Shown here: positions 10,313 to 20,110 of the stretch, piece after piece | Position numbering within the stretch: position 1 is the stretch's first letter | Layout: each line of letters starts with the position of its first letter | Assembly (NCBI RefSeq): GCF_003086295.3 | Contig: NC_092048.1 | Location: 87,834,626 to 87,898,625, forward strand | DNA length: 64,000 nucleotides | Direction: 5' to 3' | Origin: Arachis hypogaea | Lineage: Eukaryota; Streptophyta; Magnoliopsida; Fabales; Fabaceae | Program-made: the position numbers and the translations under genes | The notes under the pieces: generated by a model | What the model was told of the DNA's origin: nothing | Seen by the model: the letters and a program-made list of their open reading frames with translations, nothing else | The model's database searches: none

Positions 10313-12157
10313 TTGTTCGAGTTTGGACAACTGACGGTTCATCTTGTTGCTCAGATTAGGTAACTTTCTTTTCGTTTTCTTTTCAAAAATTTCTCCCTTG
10401 TTTTCGAAAAATTTTAAAATAAAAATGTTTTCAAAAAAATATATTTTTCTTCAGAATTTTTAAGAATGAATTCTAGTGTTTCATGAAATATGTTGAATCA
10501 TATCTGGCTGTAAAGCCATACCCAAACTACTTTGGGATTGATATTCAACTAATCACTCCAGCCCATGTAATTATATGCTAAAGCTTGGCTGGCTGTTAAG
10601 CCATGCCAGACCCTTTGATTGGAGCTTTAAGACTAACATGGCAAGATTCCTGGAATTCATATTAAAAATTTTGGAATCCTTATTTTTATTTTTCACAATA
10701 ATTTTCGAAAAAAAAAATATTTAAAAAGAAAATCCAAAAAAATTTAGAAAATCAAAAAAAATCAAAAAAAATATTTTCATGTTTCTTGTTTGAGTCTTGA
10801 GTCATGTTATAAGTTTGGTGTCAATTGCATGTGCATCTTGCATTTTTCGAAAATTTCATACATTCATAGTGTTCTTCATGATCTTCAAGTTGTTCTTGGT
10901 AATTCTTCTTGTTTGATCTTGATGATTTTTTGTTTTGTGTCTTTTCATGTTTATCATATGCATTCTTGAATTCTTAGTGTCTAAGCATTAAAGAATTCTA
11001 AGTTTGGTGTCTTGCATGTTTTTTTTTGCATTAAAAATTTTTCAAAAATATGTTCTTGATGTTCATCATGTTCTTCATAAGTGTTCTTGGTGTTCATCTT
11101 GACATTCATAGCATTCATGCATGCATTCATTGTTTTGATCTAAAAATTTCATGCATTGCATCATTTTTCTTGTTTTTCCCTTGCATCATAAAAATTCAAA
11201 AAAAAAAAAATATCTTTCCCTTTTTCTCTCCTCAAATTCGAAAATTTGGATTGACTTTTTCAAAAATTTTTAAAATCAAGTTGTTTCTTAGGAGTCAAAT
11301 CAAATTTTCAATTTGAAAATCTTATCTTTTTCAAAATCTTTTTTCAAAAATCAAATCTTTTTCAAAATTCTTAGTTATTTTCGAAAATTCAAAAAATATT
11401 TTTCAAAAATCTTTTTCTTAATTTTTTTCATAAATTTTCGAAAATAACATAACAATTAATGTTTTGATTCAAAAATTTGAAGTTTGTTACTTGCTTGTTA
11501 AGAAAGATTCAAACTTTAAGTTCTAGAATCATATCTTGGGATTTCTTGTGAATCAAGTCATTAATTGTGATTTTAAAATTCAAATCTTTTTCAAAACTAA
11601 TTTCAATCATATCTTTTCAAAAATATCTTCTCATCTTATCTTTTTCAAAAATATCTTTTCAAAATATCTTTTCTAACTTCCTAACTTCTTATCTTTTTCA
11701 AAATTTGTTTCAACTAACTAACTAACTTTTTGTTTGTTTCTTAACTTTTTCAAAACTACCTAACTAACTCTCTCTCTCTCTAATTTTCGAAAATATCTCC
11801 CCCTTTTTTCAAAAATTTCTTTTTAATTAACTAATTATTTTTATTTTTAATTTCAAAAATTTTCGAAAAAAAAATATATACTAACAATTTTCAAAAACTA
11901 TTTTCAAAAATCACTAACTCCTTTTCAAAATTAATTTTCGAAAATTCCCTCCTTCTCTCTCATCTTATTCTATTTATTCATTCATATCCTAACATCTCAT
12001 CTCACATCTCTTCCATTTGTACAGTTGTGTTTCTTCCTTTACATCACATTCTTTATCTCCCTCTCTTTTCTTCCACTCACAAAGGGATCCCTATACTGTG
12101 GTATAAAGGATCTCTATTATTATTATTATTATTTTTTTGTGCCTTCTTCTTTGTCAT
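10313..12157 (+). other. Element B untranslated leader
   Basis: A leader of 1.8 kb with no gene. It is dominated by T-rich low-complexity sequence in which TTTTCAAAA and the palindrome TTTTCGAAAA recur many times (about 10390-11960). Two matching hairpins, TGGCT-GTAA-AGCCA (10505-10518) and TGGCT-GTTA-AGCCA (10590-10603), lie near the start. The motif AAGTTTGGTGT occurs at 10811-10821 and 11000-11010. Packaging or dimerisation signals are expected in this region of such elements, but none is proven here. Confidence 0.6.
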
Positions 12158-14485
12158 ATGAGCAGGAGCAAGGATAAGAACATTCTTGTGGAAGCAGATC
12201 CAGAACCTGAAAGGACTCTGAAGAGAAAATTAAGAGGAGCTAAAATACAACAATCCAGAGATAGCCTTTTAAAAATTTTCGAACAGGCAGAGGAGATGGC
12301 AGCCGAAAATAATAATAATGCAAGGAAGATGCTTGGTGACTTTACTGCACCTAATTCCAATTTACATGGAAGAAGCATCTCCATTCCTGCCATTGGAGCA
12401 AACAACTTTGAGCTGAAACCTCAATTAGTTTCTCTGATGCAGCAGAACTGCAAGTTTCATGGACTTCCATCTGAAGATCCTTTTCAGTTCTTAACTGAAT
12501 TCTTGCAGATATGTGATACTTTTAAGACTAATGGAGTAGATCCTGAAGTCTACAGGCTCATGCTTTTCCCTTTTGCTGTAAGAGACAGAGCTAGATTATG
12601 GTTGGATTCTCAACCCAAAGACAGCCTGAACTCTTGGGATAAGCTGGTCACGGCTTTCTTAGCCAAGTACTTTCCTCCTCAAAAGCTGAGCAAGCTTAGA
12701 GCTGATGTTCAAACCTTCAGACAGAAAGAAGGTGAATCCCTCTATGAAGCTTGGGAAAGATACAAACAGTTGACCAAAAAGTGTCCTTCTGACATGCTTT
12801 CAGAATGGACCATCCTGGATATATTCTATGATGGTTTATCTGAGCTATCAAAGATGTCACTGGACACTTCTGCAGGTGGATCCATTCACCTAAAGAAAAC
12901 GCCTGCAGAAGCTCAAGAACTCATTGACATGGTTGCTAATAACCAGTTCATGTACACTTCTGAAAGGAATCCTGTGAGTAATGGGACGCCTATGAAGAAG
13001 GGAGTTCTTGAAGTTGATACTCTGAATGCCATATTGGCTCAGAACAAAATATTGACTCAGCAAGTCAATATGATCTCTCAGAGTCTGCATGGAATGCAAG
13101 CTGCATCCAACAGTACTCAAGAGGCATCTTCTGAAGAAGAAGCCTAAGATCCTGAGAACCCTACAATAGCAGAGGTGAATTACTTAGGTGAACCTTATGG
13201 AAACACCTATAACTCAACATGGAGAAATCATCCAAATTTCTCATGGAAGGATCAAAAGCCCCAACAAGGCTTTAACAATGGTGGAAGAAACAGGTTTAAC
13301 AACAGCAAGCCTTTTCCATCATCAACTCAGCAACAGACAGAGAACTCTGAACAAAATGCTTCTAATTTAGCAAATCTAGTCTCTGATCTATCTAAAGCCA
13401 CTGTAAGTTTCATGAATGAAACAAGGTCTTCCATTAGAAATCTGGAAGCACAAGTGGGCCAGCTGAGTAAAAGGATCACTGAAATCCCTCCTAGTACTCT
13501 CCCAAGTAATACAGAAGAGAATCCAAAAGGAGAGTGCAAGGCCATTGACATAAGCGCCATGGCCGAACCTGTGAGGAGAGGAGAGGACGTGAATCCCAAG
13601 GAGGAAGACCTCCTGGGACGTCCAGTGGTCAATAAGGAGCTTCCCTCTGAGGAACCAAAGGACTCTGAGGCTCATCTAGAGACCATAGAGATTCCATTGA
13701 ACCTCCTTATACCCTTCATGAGCTCTGATGAGTATTCCTCTTCTGAAGAGAATGAGGATGTTACAGAAGAGCAAACTGCCAAGTTTCTTGGTGCAATCAT
13801 GAAGCTGAATGCCAAATTATTTGGCATTGATACTTGGGAAGTTGAACCTCCCTTGTTCATCAATGAACTAAGTGATCTGGATCAACTGACATTGCCTCAG
13901 AAGAGACAGGATCCTGGAAAGTTCATAATACCCTGTACCATAGGCACCATGATCTTTATGGCTCTATGTGACCTTGGTTCAGGAATAAACCTCATGCCCC
14001 TCTCTGTAATAGAGAAACTGGGAATCTATGGGGTGCAAGCTGCTAAAATCTCACTAGAGATGGCAGACAGCTCAAGAAGACAGGCTTATGGACAAGTAGA
14101 AGATGTATTAGTAAAGGTTGAGGGCCTTTACATACCTACTGATTTCATAGTCCTGGATACTGGAAAGGAAGAGGATGAATCCATCATCCTAGGAAGACCT
14201 TTCCTGGCCACAGCAAGAGCTGTGATTGATGTTGACAGAGGTGAAATAGTCCTTCAATGGAATGAGAACTCCCTTGTATTCAAAACTCAAGGATCTCCCT
14301 CTGCAACCATGGAGAGGAAGCAGAAAAAGCTTCTCTCAAAGCAGAGTCAACCAGAGCCCCCACAGTCAAACTCTAAGTTTGGTGTTGGGAGGCCACAACC
14401 AAACTCTAAGTTTGGTGTTGAACTCCCATATCCAAACTCTAAGTTTGGTGTTGGAGAGTTTCAACAAAGCTCTGCACATCTGTGA
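12158..14485 (+). pseudogene. Element B gag-protease (one in-frame stop)
   Basis: I chose the ATG at 12158 (MSRSKDKN...). One frame runs to 14485, interrupted only by TAA at 13145-13147 (expected GAA-type codon before DPENPTIAEVNYLG), so gag and protease are split by a single nonsense change. The first 329 residues hold the Retrotrans_gag core: 'NNFELKPQL', 'RLMLFPFAVRDRARLWLDSQP', 'LAKYFPPQKLSKLRADVQTFRQKEGESLYEAWERYKQL'-type blocks and 'IFYDGLSELSKMSLDTSAGG'. The second part has a coiled, Q/N-rich linker and a retroviral-type aspartic protease with D-L-G-S-G-I-N-L-M-P (about 13966-13995) and the C-terminal '[17 protein letters not shown]'. Most relatives read DLGAS at the active site. The protein ends in three copies of a P-N-S-K-F-G-V peptide. 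No CCHC knuckle is visible. Gag forms the particle and protease matures it. Confidence 0.88.
14357..14460 (+). repeat. Triple AACTCTAAGTTTGGTGTT repeat
   Basis: Three copies of an 18-base word spaced by about 33 bases at the end of gag-pro (core AAGTTTGGTGT at 14375, 14408 and 14441). They encode a repeated NSKFGV peptide, but the same nucleotide word also occurs in non-coding positions of the element. Confidence 0.9.
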
Positions 14486-15103
14486 GGCTCCATGAGAGCC
14501 CACTGTCAAGCTATTGACATTAAAGAAGTGCTTGTTGGGAGGCAACCCAATGTTTATCTAATTCTTATTTTTATTGTTTTTCAAGTTTTCTTAGGTTCAT
14601 GATCATGTGGAGTCACAAAATAAATATAAAAATTGAAAACGGAATCAAAAACAGCAGAAGAAAAATCACACCCTGGAGGAGCATCTGTCTGGCGTTCAAA
14701 CGCCAGAACAGAGCATAGTTCTGGCGCTGAACGCCCAGAATGGGAGCATCCTAGCGCTGAACGCCCAGAACAAGCATGGTTCTGGCGTTCAACGCCAGAA
14801 ATGGCAGCAAAGGGGCGTTGAACGCCCAAAATGGGCACCAACCTGGCGCTGAACGCCCAGAGTTGTGTGCAAGGGCATTTTACATGCCTAAATTGGTGCA
14901 GGGATGTAAATGCCTTGACACCTCAAGATCTGTGGACCCCACAGGATCATCTCAGGATCTGTGAATCTCACAGGATCCCCACCCACCTCACCCTCTATCT
15001 CTTCATTCATGACCATCCCTTCTGTTTTCCATCCACCACTCACATCCATACACACATCCCTCCATCTCCTCCATATCTTCTTCTTCTTCTATTCCTTCTT
15101 CTT
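14486..15103 (+). other. Non-coding spacer between gag-pro and ORF2 (B)
   Basis: About 620 bases with no supported gene. It holds the palindrome array at 14689-14862 and a C/T-rich tract at about 15060-15103 leading to the hairpin upstream of the ORF2 remnant. Confidence 0.5.
14689..14862. repeat. Internal TGGCG-CGCCA palindrome array (B)
   Basis: Five or six words of the LTR palindrome family (CTGGCGTTCAAACGCCAG, CTGGCGCTGAACGCCCAG, CTGGCGTTCAACGCCAG, GGGCGTTGAACGCCC) are spaced by 10-20 bases, between gag-pro and the second ORF. Confidence 0.85.
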
Positions 15104-15138
15104 TTGCTCGAGGGCGAGCAACATTCTAAGTTTGGTGT
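15104..15138 (+). promoter_or_regulatory. Hairpin plus AAGTTTGGTGT, upstream of ORF2
   Basis: Stem TTGCTCG-AGGG-CGAGCAA (15104-15121), then ACATTCT and AAGTTTGGTGT (15128-15138), 43 bases before the ATG at 15181. It is a near-copy of the module beside the 3' LTR (16576-16613), with one base pair changed on both sides of the stem. The role is unknown. Confidence 0.6.
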
Positions 15139-15180
15139 GGTAAAAAGCATAGCTTTTTTGTTTTTTTTCCATAACCATTG

Positions 15181-15470
15181 ATGGCACCTAAGGCCAGAGA
15201 AGCCTCTAGAAAGAGGAAAGGGAAGACAAAAGCTTCCATCAAGGGTCTATAGCTCAGTGGTAGAACATTTGACTGCAAATCAAGAGATCCCTGAGATACC
15301 TCAGGGGATACATTTTCTTCCACACAATTATTGGAAGCAACTAAGGGTGGAACATCAAGAGCACTCTTTCATCCTTCATGAAATCAGAGAAGATCTAAAA
15401 GCAATGAAGGAGGAGCAGCAAAGACAAGGAAGAGACATAGAAGAGCTCAAGGACATCACTAAGGTGGACT
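15181..15470 (+). pseudogene. Degenerate ORF2 of element B
   Basis: The ATG at 15181 opens a short, very basic peptide (MAPKAREASRKRKGKTKASIKGL) that stops at TAG 15250-15252, inside a tRNA-Cys-like stretch. In another frame, 15257 onward reads a plausible coiled coil, '...WKQLRVEHQEHSFILHEIREDLKAMKEEQQRQGRDIEELK'. Basic N-terminus plus C-terminal coiled coil is the same order as ORF2 of element C, but the central domain present in C is missing here. I infer a deleted and frameshifted ORF2, with the tRNA-derived sequence at the junction. Confidence 0.5.
15243..15292 (+). pseudogene. tRNA-Cys(GCA)-like fragment inside element B
   Basis: From 15243 the sequence reads as the 5' two-thirds of a nuclear tRNA-Cys: acceptor strand GGGTCTA, an A-box TAGCTCAGTGG with D-loop, and an anticodon arm TTTGACTGCAAATCA with anticodon GCA at 15275-15277, then AGAGATC. 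Against the plant tRNA-Cys I remember, only about four positions differ and all are transitions. The T arm (GGTTCGA B box) and 3' acceptor strand are absent; instead there is a small hairpin CCCTGAG-ATAC-CTCAGGG (15289-15306). It cannot make a functional tRNA. Confidence 0.7.
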
Positions 15471-15550
15471 CATTCCTTGTTCTTACTTTCTCTGTTTTTT
15501 TTCGTTTTATATGTTATGTGCTTATCCATGTTTGTGTCTTCATTACATGA

Positions 15551-16575
15551 TCATTAGTAGTTAGTAACTTTGTCTTAAAGTTATGAATGTCCTATGAATC
15601 CATCACCTCTCTTAAATAAAAACTGTTTAATTCAAAAGAACAAGAAGTACATGAGTTTCGAATTTATCCTTGAACTTAACTTAATTATATTGATGTGGTG
15701 ACAATGCTTCCTGTTTTCTGAATGTATGCTTGAACAGTGCATATGTCTTTTGAAGTTGTTGTTTAAGAATGTTAAATATGTTGGCTCTTGAAAGAATGAT
15801 GATTAGGAGACATGTTATTTGATAATCTGAAAAATCATAAAAATGATTCTTGAAGCAAGAAAAAGCAGCAAAGAACACAGCTTGCAGAAAAAAAAAGGCA
15901 AAAAAAAAAATATAGAAAAAAAGAAAAAAAAAAGCAAGCAGAAAAAGCCAAAAGCTCTTAAAACCAAGAGGCAAGAGCAAAAAGCCAATAACCCCTAAAA
16001 CCAAAAGGCAAGGGCAAATAAAAAGGATCCCAAGGCTTTGAGCATCAGTGGATAGGAGGGCCTAAAGGAATAAAATCCTGGTCTAAGCGGCTAAACCAAG
16101 CTATCCCTAACCATGTGCTTGTGGCGTGTAGGTGTCAAGTGAAAACTTGAGACTGAGCGGTTAAAGTCAAGGTCCAAAGCAAAAAAAGAGTGTGCTTAAG
16201 AACCCTGGACACCTCTAATTGGGGACTTTAGCAAAGCTGAGTCACAATCTGAAAAGGTTCACCCAATTATGTGTCTGTGGCATTTATGTATCCGGTGGTA
16301 ATACTGGAAAACAAAGTGCTTAGGGCCACGGCCAAAACTCATAAAATAGCTGTATTCAAGAATCATCATACTGAACTAGGAGAATCAATAACACTATCTG
16401 AACTCTGAGTTCCTATAGATGCCAATCATTCTGAACCTCAATGGATAAAGTGAGATGCCAAAACTATTCAAGAGGCAAAAAGCTATAAGTCCCGCTCATT
16501 TGATTGGAGCTATGTTTCATTGATAGTTTGGAATTTATAGTATATTCTATTCTTTTTATCCTATTTTAATTTTCA
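15551..16575 (+). other. Element B 3' non-coding region
   Basis: No gene. It contains an A-rich tract (about 15885-15950) and two related blocks, around 16100-16145 and 16260-16310. Each has the wording TGTG(C/T)(T/C)TGTGGC(G/A)T(G/T)TA followed by a TGTC/TATC. The antisense of a similar two-block module occurs in element C (40560-40915). Confidence 0.55.
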
Positions 16576-16613
16576 GTTGCTTGGGGACAAGCAACAATTT
16601 AAGTTTGGTGTTG
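16576..16613 (+). promoter_or_regulatory. Hairpin plus TTTAAGTTTGGTGTTG beside B 3' LTR
   Basis: Perfect 8-bp stem GTTGCTTG-GGGA-CAAGCAAC (16576-16595), then AATTT and AAGTTTGGTGTTG, ending at the first base of the 3' LTR. This occupies the place of the polypurine tract but the final 13 bases are G/T-rich, not purine-only. Equivalent hairpins abut the 3' LTRs of elements C and E. Confidence 0.7.
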
Positions 16614-18219
16614 TGATGAGCGGATAATTTATACGCTTTCTGGCATTGTTTTTAGTATATTTTTAGTAGAATCTAGTTACTTTTAGGGATGTTTTTAATA
16701 GATTCTATGTTAAATTCACATTTCTGGACTTTACTATGAGTTTGTGTGTTTTTCTGTGATTTCAGATATTTTCTGGCTGAAATTGAGGGACTTGAGCAAA
16801 AATCAGATTCAGAGGTTGAAAAAGGACTGCTGATGCTGTTGGATTTTGACCTCCCTGCACTCAAAGTAGATTTTCTGGAGCTACAGAACTCGAAATGGCG
16901 CGCTTCCAATTGCGTTGGAAAGTAGACATTCAGGGCTTTCCAGAAATGTATAATAGTCCATACTTTGGCCAAGAATAGATGACGTAAACTGGAGTTCAAC
17001 GCCAGCTTTCTACCCAAATCTGGCGTCCAGCGCCAGAAAAGGAGCCAAAACCAGAGTTGAACGCCCAAACTGGCACAAAAGCTGGCGTTCAACTCCAAGG
17101 AGGACCTCTACACGTGTAACACTCAAAGCCCAGCCCAAGCACACACCAAGTGGGCCCCGGAAGTGGATTTATGCATCAATTACTTACTCATGTAAACCCT
17201 AGTAGCTAGTTTATTATAAATAGGACCTTTTACTATTGTATTAGACATCTTTGGATTACCTTATGATCCTTTGATCACGTTTTAGGGGGCTGGCCATCTC
17301 GGCCATGCCTGGACCTTCACTTATGTATTTTTAACGGTAGAGTTTCTACACTCCATAGATTAAGGTGTGGAGCTCTGTTGTTCCTCAAAGATTAATGCAA
17401 AGTACTACTGTTTTCTATTCAATTCTTTTTATTTCGCTTCTAAGATATCCATTCGCACCCAAGAACGTGATGAAGGTGATGATTATGTGTGACGCTCATC
17501 ATCCTTCTCCCTTATGAACGCGTTCCTGACAAACACTTCTGTTCTACATGAATTAAGCTAGAATGAGTATCTCTTAGATCTCCTAACCAGAATCTTCGTG
17601 GCGTAAGCTAGAATGATGGCAGCATTCAAGAGAATCCGGAAGGTCTAAACCTTGTCTGTGGTATTCTGAGTAGGATTCAATGATTGAATGACTGTGACGA
17701 GCTTCAAACTCGCGAGTGCTGGGCGTTAGTGACAGACGCAAAAGGAGGGTGAATCTTATTCCAGCATGATCGGGAACCGACAGATGAATAGCCGTGCCGT
17801 GACAGGGTGCGTGAGCATATTATTCACTGAGAGGAGGGGATGTAGCCACTGACAACGGTGATGCCCTTGCATAAAGCCAGCCATGGAAAGGAGTAAGACT
17901 GATTGGAAGAAGATAGCAGGAAAGCACAGGTTCAGAGGAACGAAAGTATCTCCATTCGCTTATCTGAAATTCCTACCAATGATTTACATAAGTACCTCTA
18001 TCCCTATCTTATTAATTATTATTCGAAAACACCATTATCCATTTATATCTGCCTGACTGAGATTTACAAGGTGACCATAGCTTGCTTCATACCAACAATC
18101 TCCGTGGGATTCGACCCTTACTCACGTAAGGTATTACTTGGACGACCCAGTGCACTTGCTGGTTAGTTGTATCGAAGTTGTGACAAATTATGAATGTGAC
18201 ATCACAATTTCGTGCACCA
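16614..18219 (+). repeat. Element B 3' LTR
   Basis: The same 1,606 bp as the 5' LTR with roughly 1% difference. Ends GTGCACCA followed by the CATAG target duplicate. Short frames here duplicate those of the 5' LTR and are not genes. Confidence 0.95.
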
Positions 18220-19291
18220 CATAGCAACATCAATCCAACATACAACATCAACCAACTATCATCAACAACCATATAAATCCAACCTATCCTATAGGTCACT
18301 AGCCTAAGTGTCCATGAATATTATATACTACATAGGAAAAATCGAAGCCATACCTTGGCCGATCTCCTATATGTCCAAAACTCCAAATTGACCATTAAAT
18401 GAGCTTTCAACCACAATCCAACCACCAATGCAACTCCAACAAGCACCAACAAGCTCCAAACTCACAATAATCAAGCTATATACATATAAATCGCCACAAA
18501 TCAACCTAGGTTTTCCAATTGAACATAATGTCACAAGGGTTTAATGTCTCTTACCTTTTTCAACAGCTTTTGGAGCCAAAACCCAATGCTAAGCAAGTAT
18601 TAGAGCAAACCTAAACATCCAAAATCACAAAAACTCACTTAATCCCAAAGCCTTAAGAACCGAAATTTTGAAGAGAAGAACTGAGAAAATTTCGAGCTTA
18701 CCTTGCTAGTTTCTTATATGGGTTTTGTAGAGCTCTTTACAAGGAACGCGTAGCCGCAAATGGTGTGGCGATCGGAGCTCTATAGCTCAAGATATGAGCT
18801 TGAGAAGAAGATGGTGAATAGTAACAATGGTGGAAAGCTCTCACCTCTCTCCTCACTTCAGCTGCTGTTGTGTTTATGTTATGAGGGTGAATGTGGCTGA
18901 AATGGGTTCATTTAAGTGTATTTATATGTTGGGCTTGGGTCCAACTTGGGTCTGATCCAATCTGTTAGCGTTTTTAGCCCGTTTGGCCCAACTTTGGGCC
19001 AAACCTTTAAAACTAACGCCCGGTTTTCCATTTCTAACCTTTTTTTAATGTTTTTGACGGTTTTCACTTTTTCTCGTGCGGTATCGGGCATACTCGAATC
19101 AGTTCAACCGGTTCAACTACCGGTTCGCAGTTTTTTGCGGTTTTCGCAGAAAACACATTTTCTAACTCAGAAAGACCCATTGAGTCCAAAAATCACCTTT
19201 AAATCCTCAAATTCTCACCCTAACTCTTCGGAAATCTAATCGGGGCAATATAATTACTTAATTAACCGGTTGATTAGTTGTAGTTCTTACA
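18220..19291 (-). repeat. Element A 5' LTR, segment 3 of 3
   Basis: Resumes element A's LTR after element B's target duplicate. From about 18568 it aligns with the window's first 714 bases. It ends TTCTTACA (minus strand TGTAAGAA), the expected outer TG end. The right target duplicate would be 19292-19296 (CAACG), but its partner is outside the window. Confidence 0.78.
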
Positions 19292-19422
19292 CAACGCGCA
19301 CGCATGGGCGACACGTATGCGTGATCGGTGCAACAAACATACGACGCGCACGCGTGGCTCCAAGTGAAAAGCACAGTGACGCGTACGCGTTGCTGACGCG
19401 TACGCGTGACGAGCGTCACGTG
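19291..19422. repeat. ACGCGTACGCGT palindrome array (F)
   Basis: Repeated self-complementary words GACGCGTACGCGT, GACGCGCACGCGT and GCGACACGTATGCGT, each carrying several CpGs, in a 130-base stretch. They match in kind the array at 51675-51830 in element E's LTR. Confidence 0.85.
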
Positions 19423-20110
19423 CTGCATTAAACAGAATTCGCTGGGGGCAATTTCTGGGTTGCTTTTGACCCAGTTTGAGGCCCGAAAATTCATATTAGA
19501 GGCTGCAGAGTGGAGCAGGAAGGGGGACTCATTCACTTTCATTCACACAATTTTAGGTTTTAGATGTAGTTTTCTAGAGAGGGAGGCTCTCTTCTCTCTC
19601 TAGGTTTTAGGTTTTTTAGTCTTGTTTCTTCTCAAATTTAGATTTCTACTTTACTTTAATTTAGTATTCTTCTACTTTTATTTGTTCTAGTACTTTAGTT
19701 TATCTATTTCTCTCATTGATTTTCTTATGTTGCCAATTTGGTTTATGAATTCTTCTTGTTTCCTTTAATCCATATTAATGCAATTTATGTTTCCATATTT
19801 ATGATTGCTTTCTTTAATTTGCTGTTATTGTTTTCTCTTGCAATTGTTAGTCTTAGATTTTGCTATGTCTTGTTAATTTTCTATGTTTTTATTTTATGCC
19901 TTCCAAGTGTTTGATAAAATACCTGGTTGAATTTTAATTTAGATTTTTATGTTCTTGACTTGGATGGATTATTTAGAGACTCTTGAGTTATCAAAAGTCT
20001 TTTGTTGATTGGTGATTGAGAGTTGCTACTAGTTGGCTTGAGCCTTACTAAATCTAGTCTTTGATTAGGACTTGTGAACTTAATGAGAGAGTTTCTAAAT
20101 TTTAATCAGA
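19291..20110 (+). repeat. LTR fragment F (element E family), truncated
   Basis: It begins in a CpG palindrome array and continues with blocks that match the reverse complement of 51070-51830: a GCTGGGGGCAATTTCTG-like block, GAGGCTGCAGA, TTTTAGGTTTTAGATGTAGTTTCTAG, then Asn/Leu-codon-free T-rich sequence with GATAACTCAAGAGT-like words. The start of the LTR (TGATAAACC...) is missing because element A's boundary cuts in. The right limit is approximate. Confidence 0.65.

Larger units (their letters stand above)
8683..18219 (+). mobile_element. Element B: non-autonomous gag-pro LTR retrotransposon
   Basis: A complete 9,537-bp insertion. LTRs at 8683-10288 and 16614-18219 are both 1,606 bp, and the perfect 5-bp target duplication CATAG lies at 8678-8682 and 18220-18224. 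The interior holds a tRNA-Asp PBS, gag-protease, a degenerate second ORF and a 3' non-coding region, but no reverse transcriptase, RNase H or integrase, so mobility must come from an autonomous partner. By eye the two LTRs differ at roughly 15-20 positions, about 1%, so it is a recent insertion. It sits in element A's LTR. The Athila/Tat-like gag and the tRNA-Asp PBS suggest that lineage of Ty3 elements. Confidence 0.95.

Noticed and set aside
14581..14841. Minus-strand 86-residue and plus-strand 62-residue frames over the internal palindrome array
   Set aside because: Open by chance because the palindrome words lack stops. No domain.
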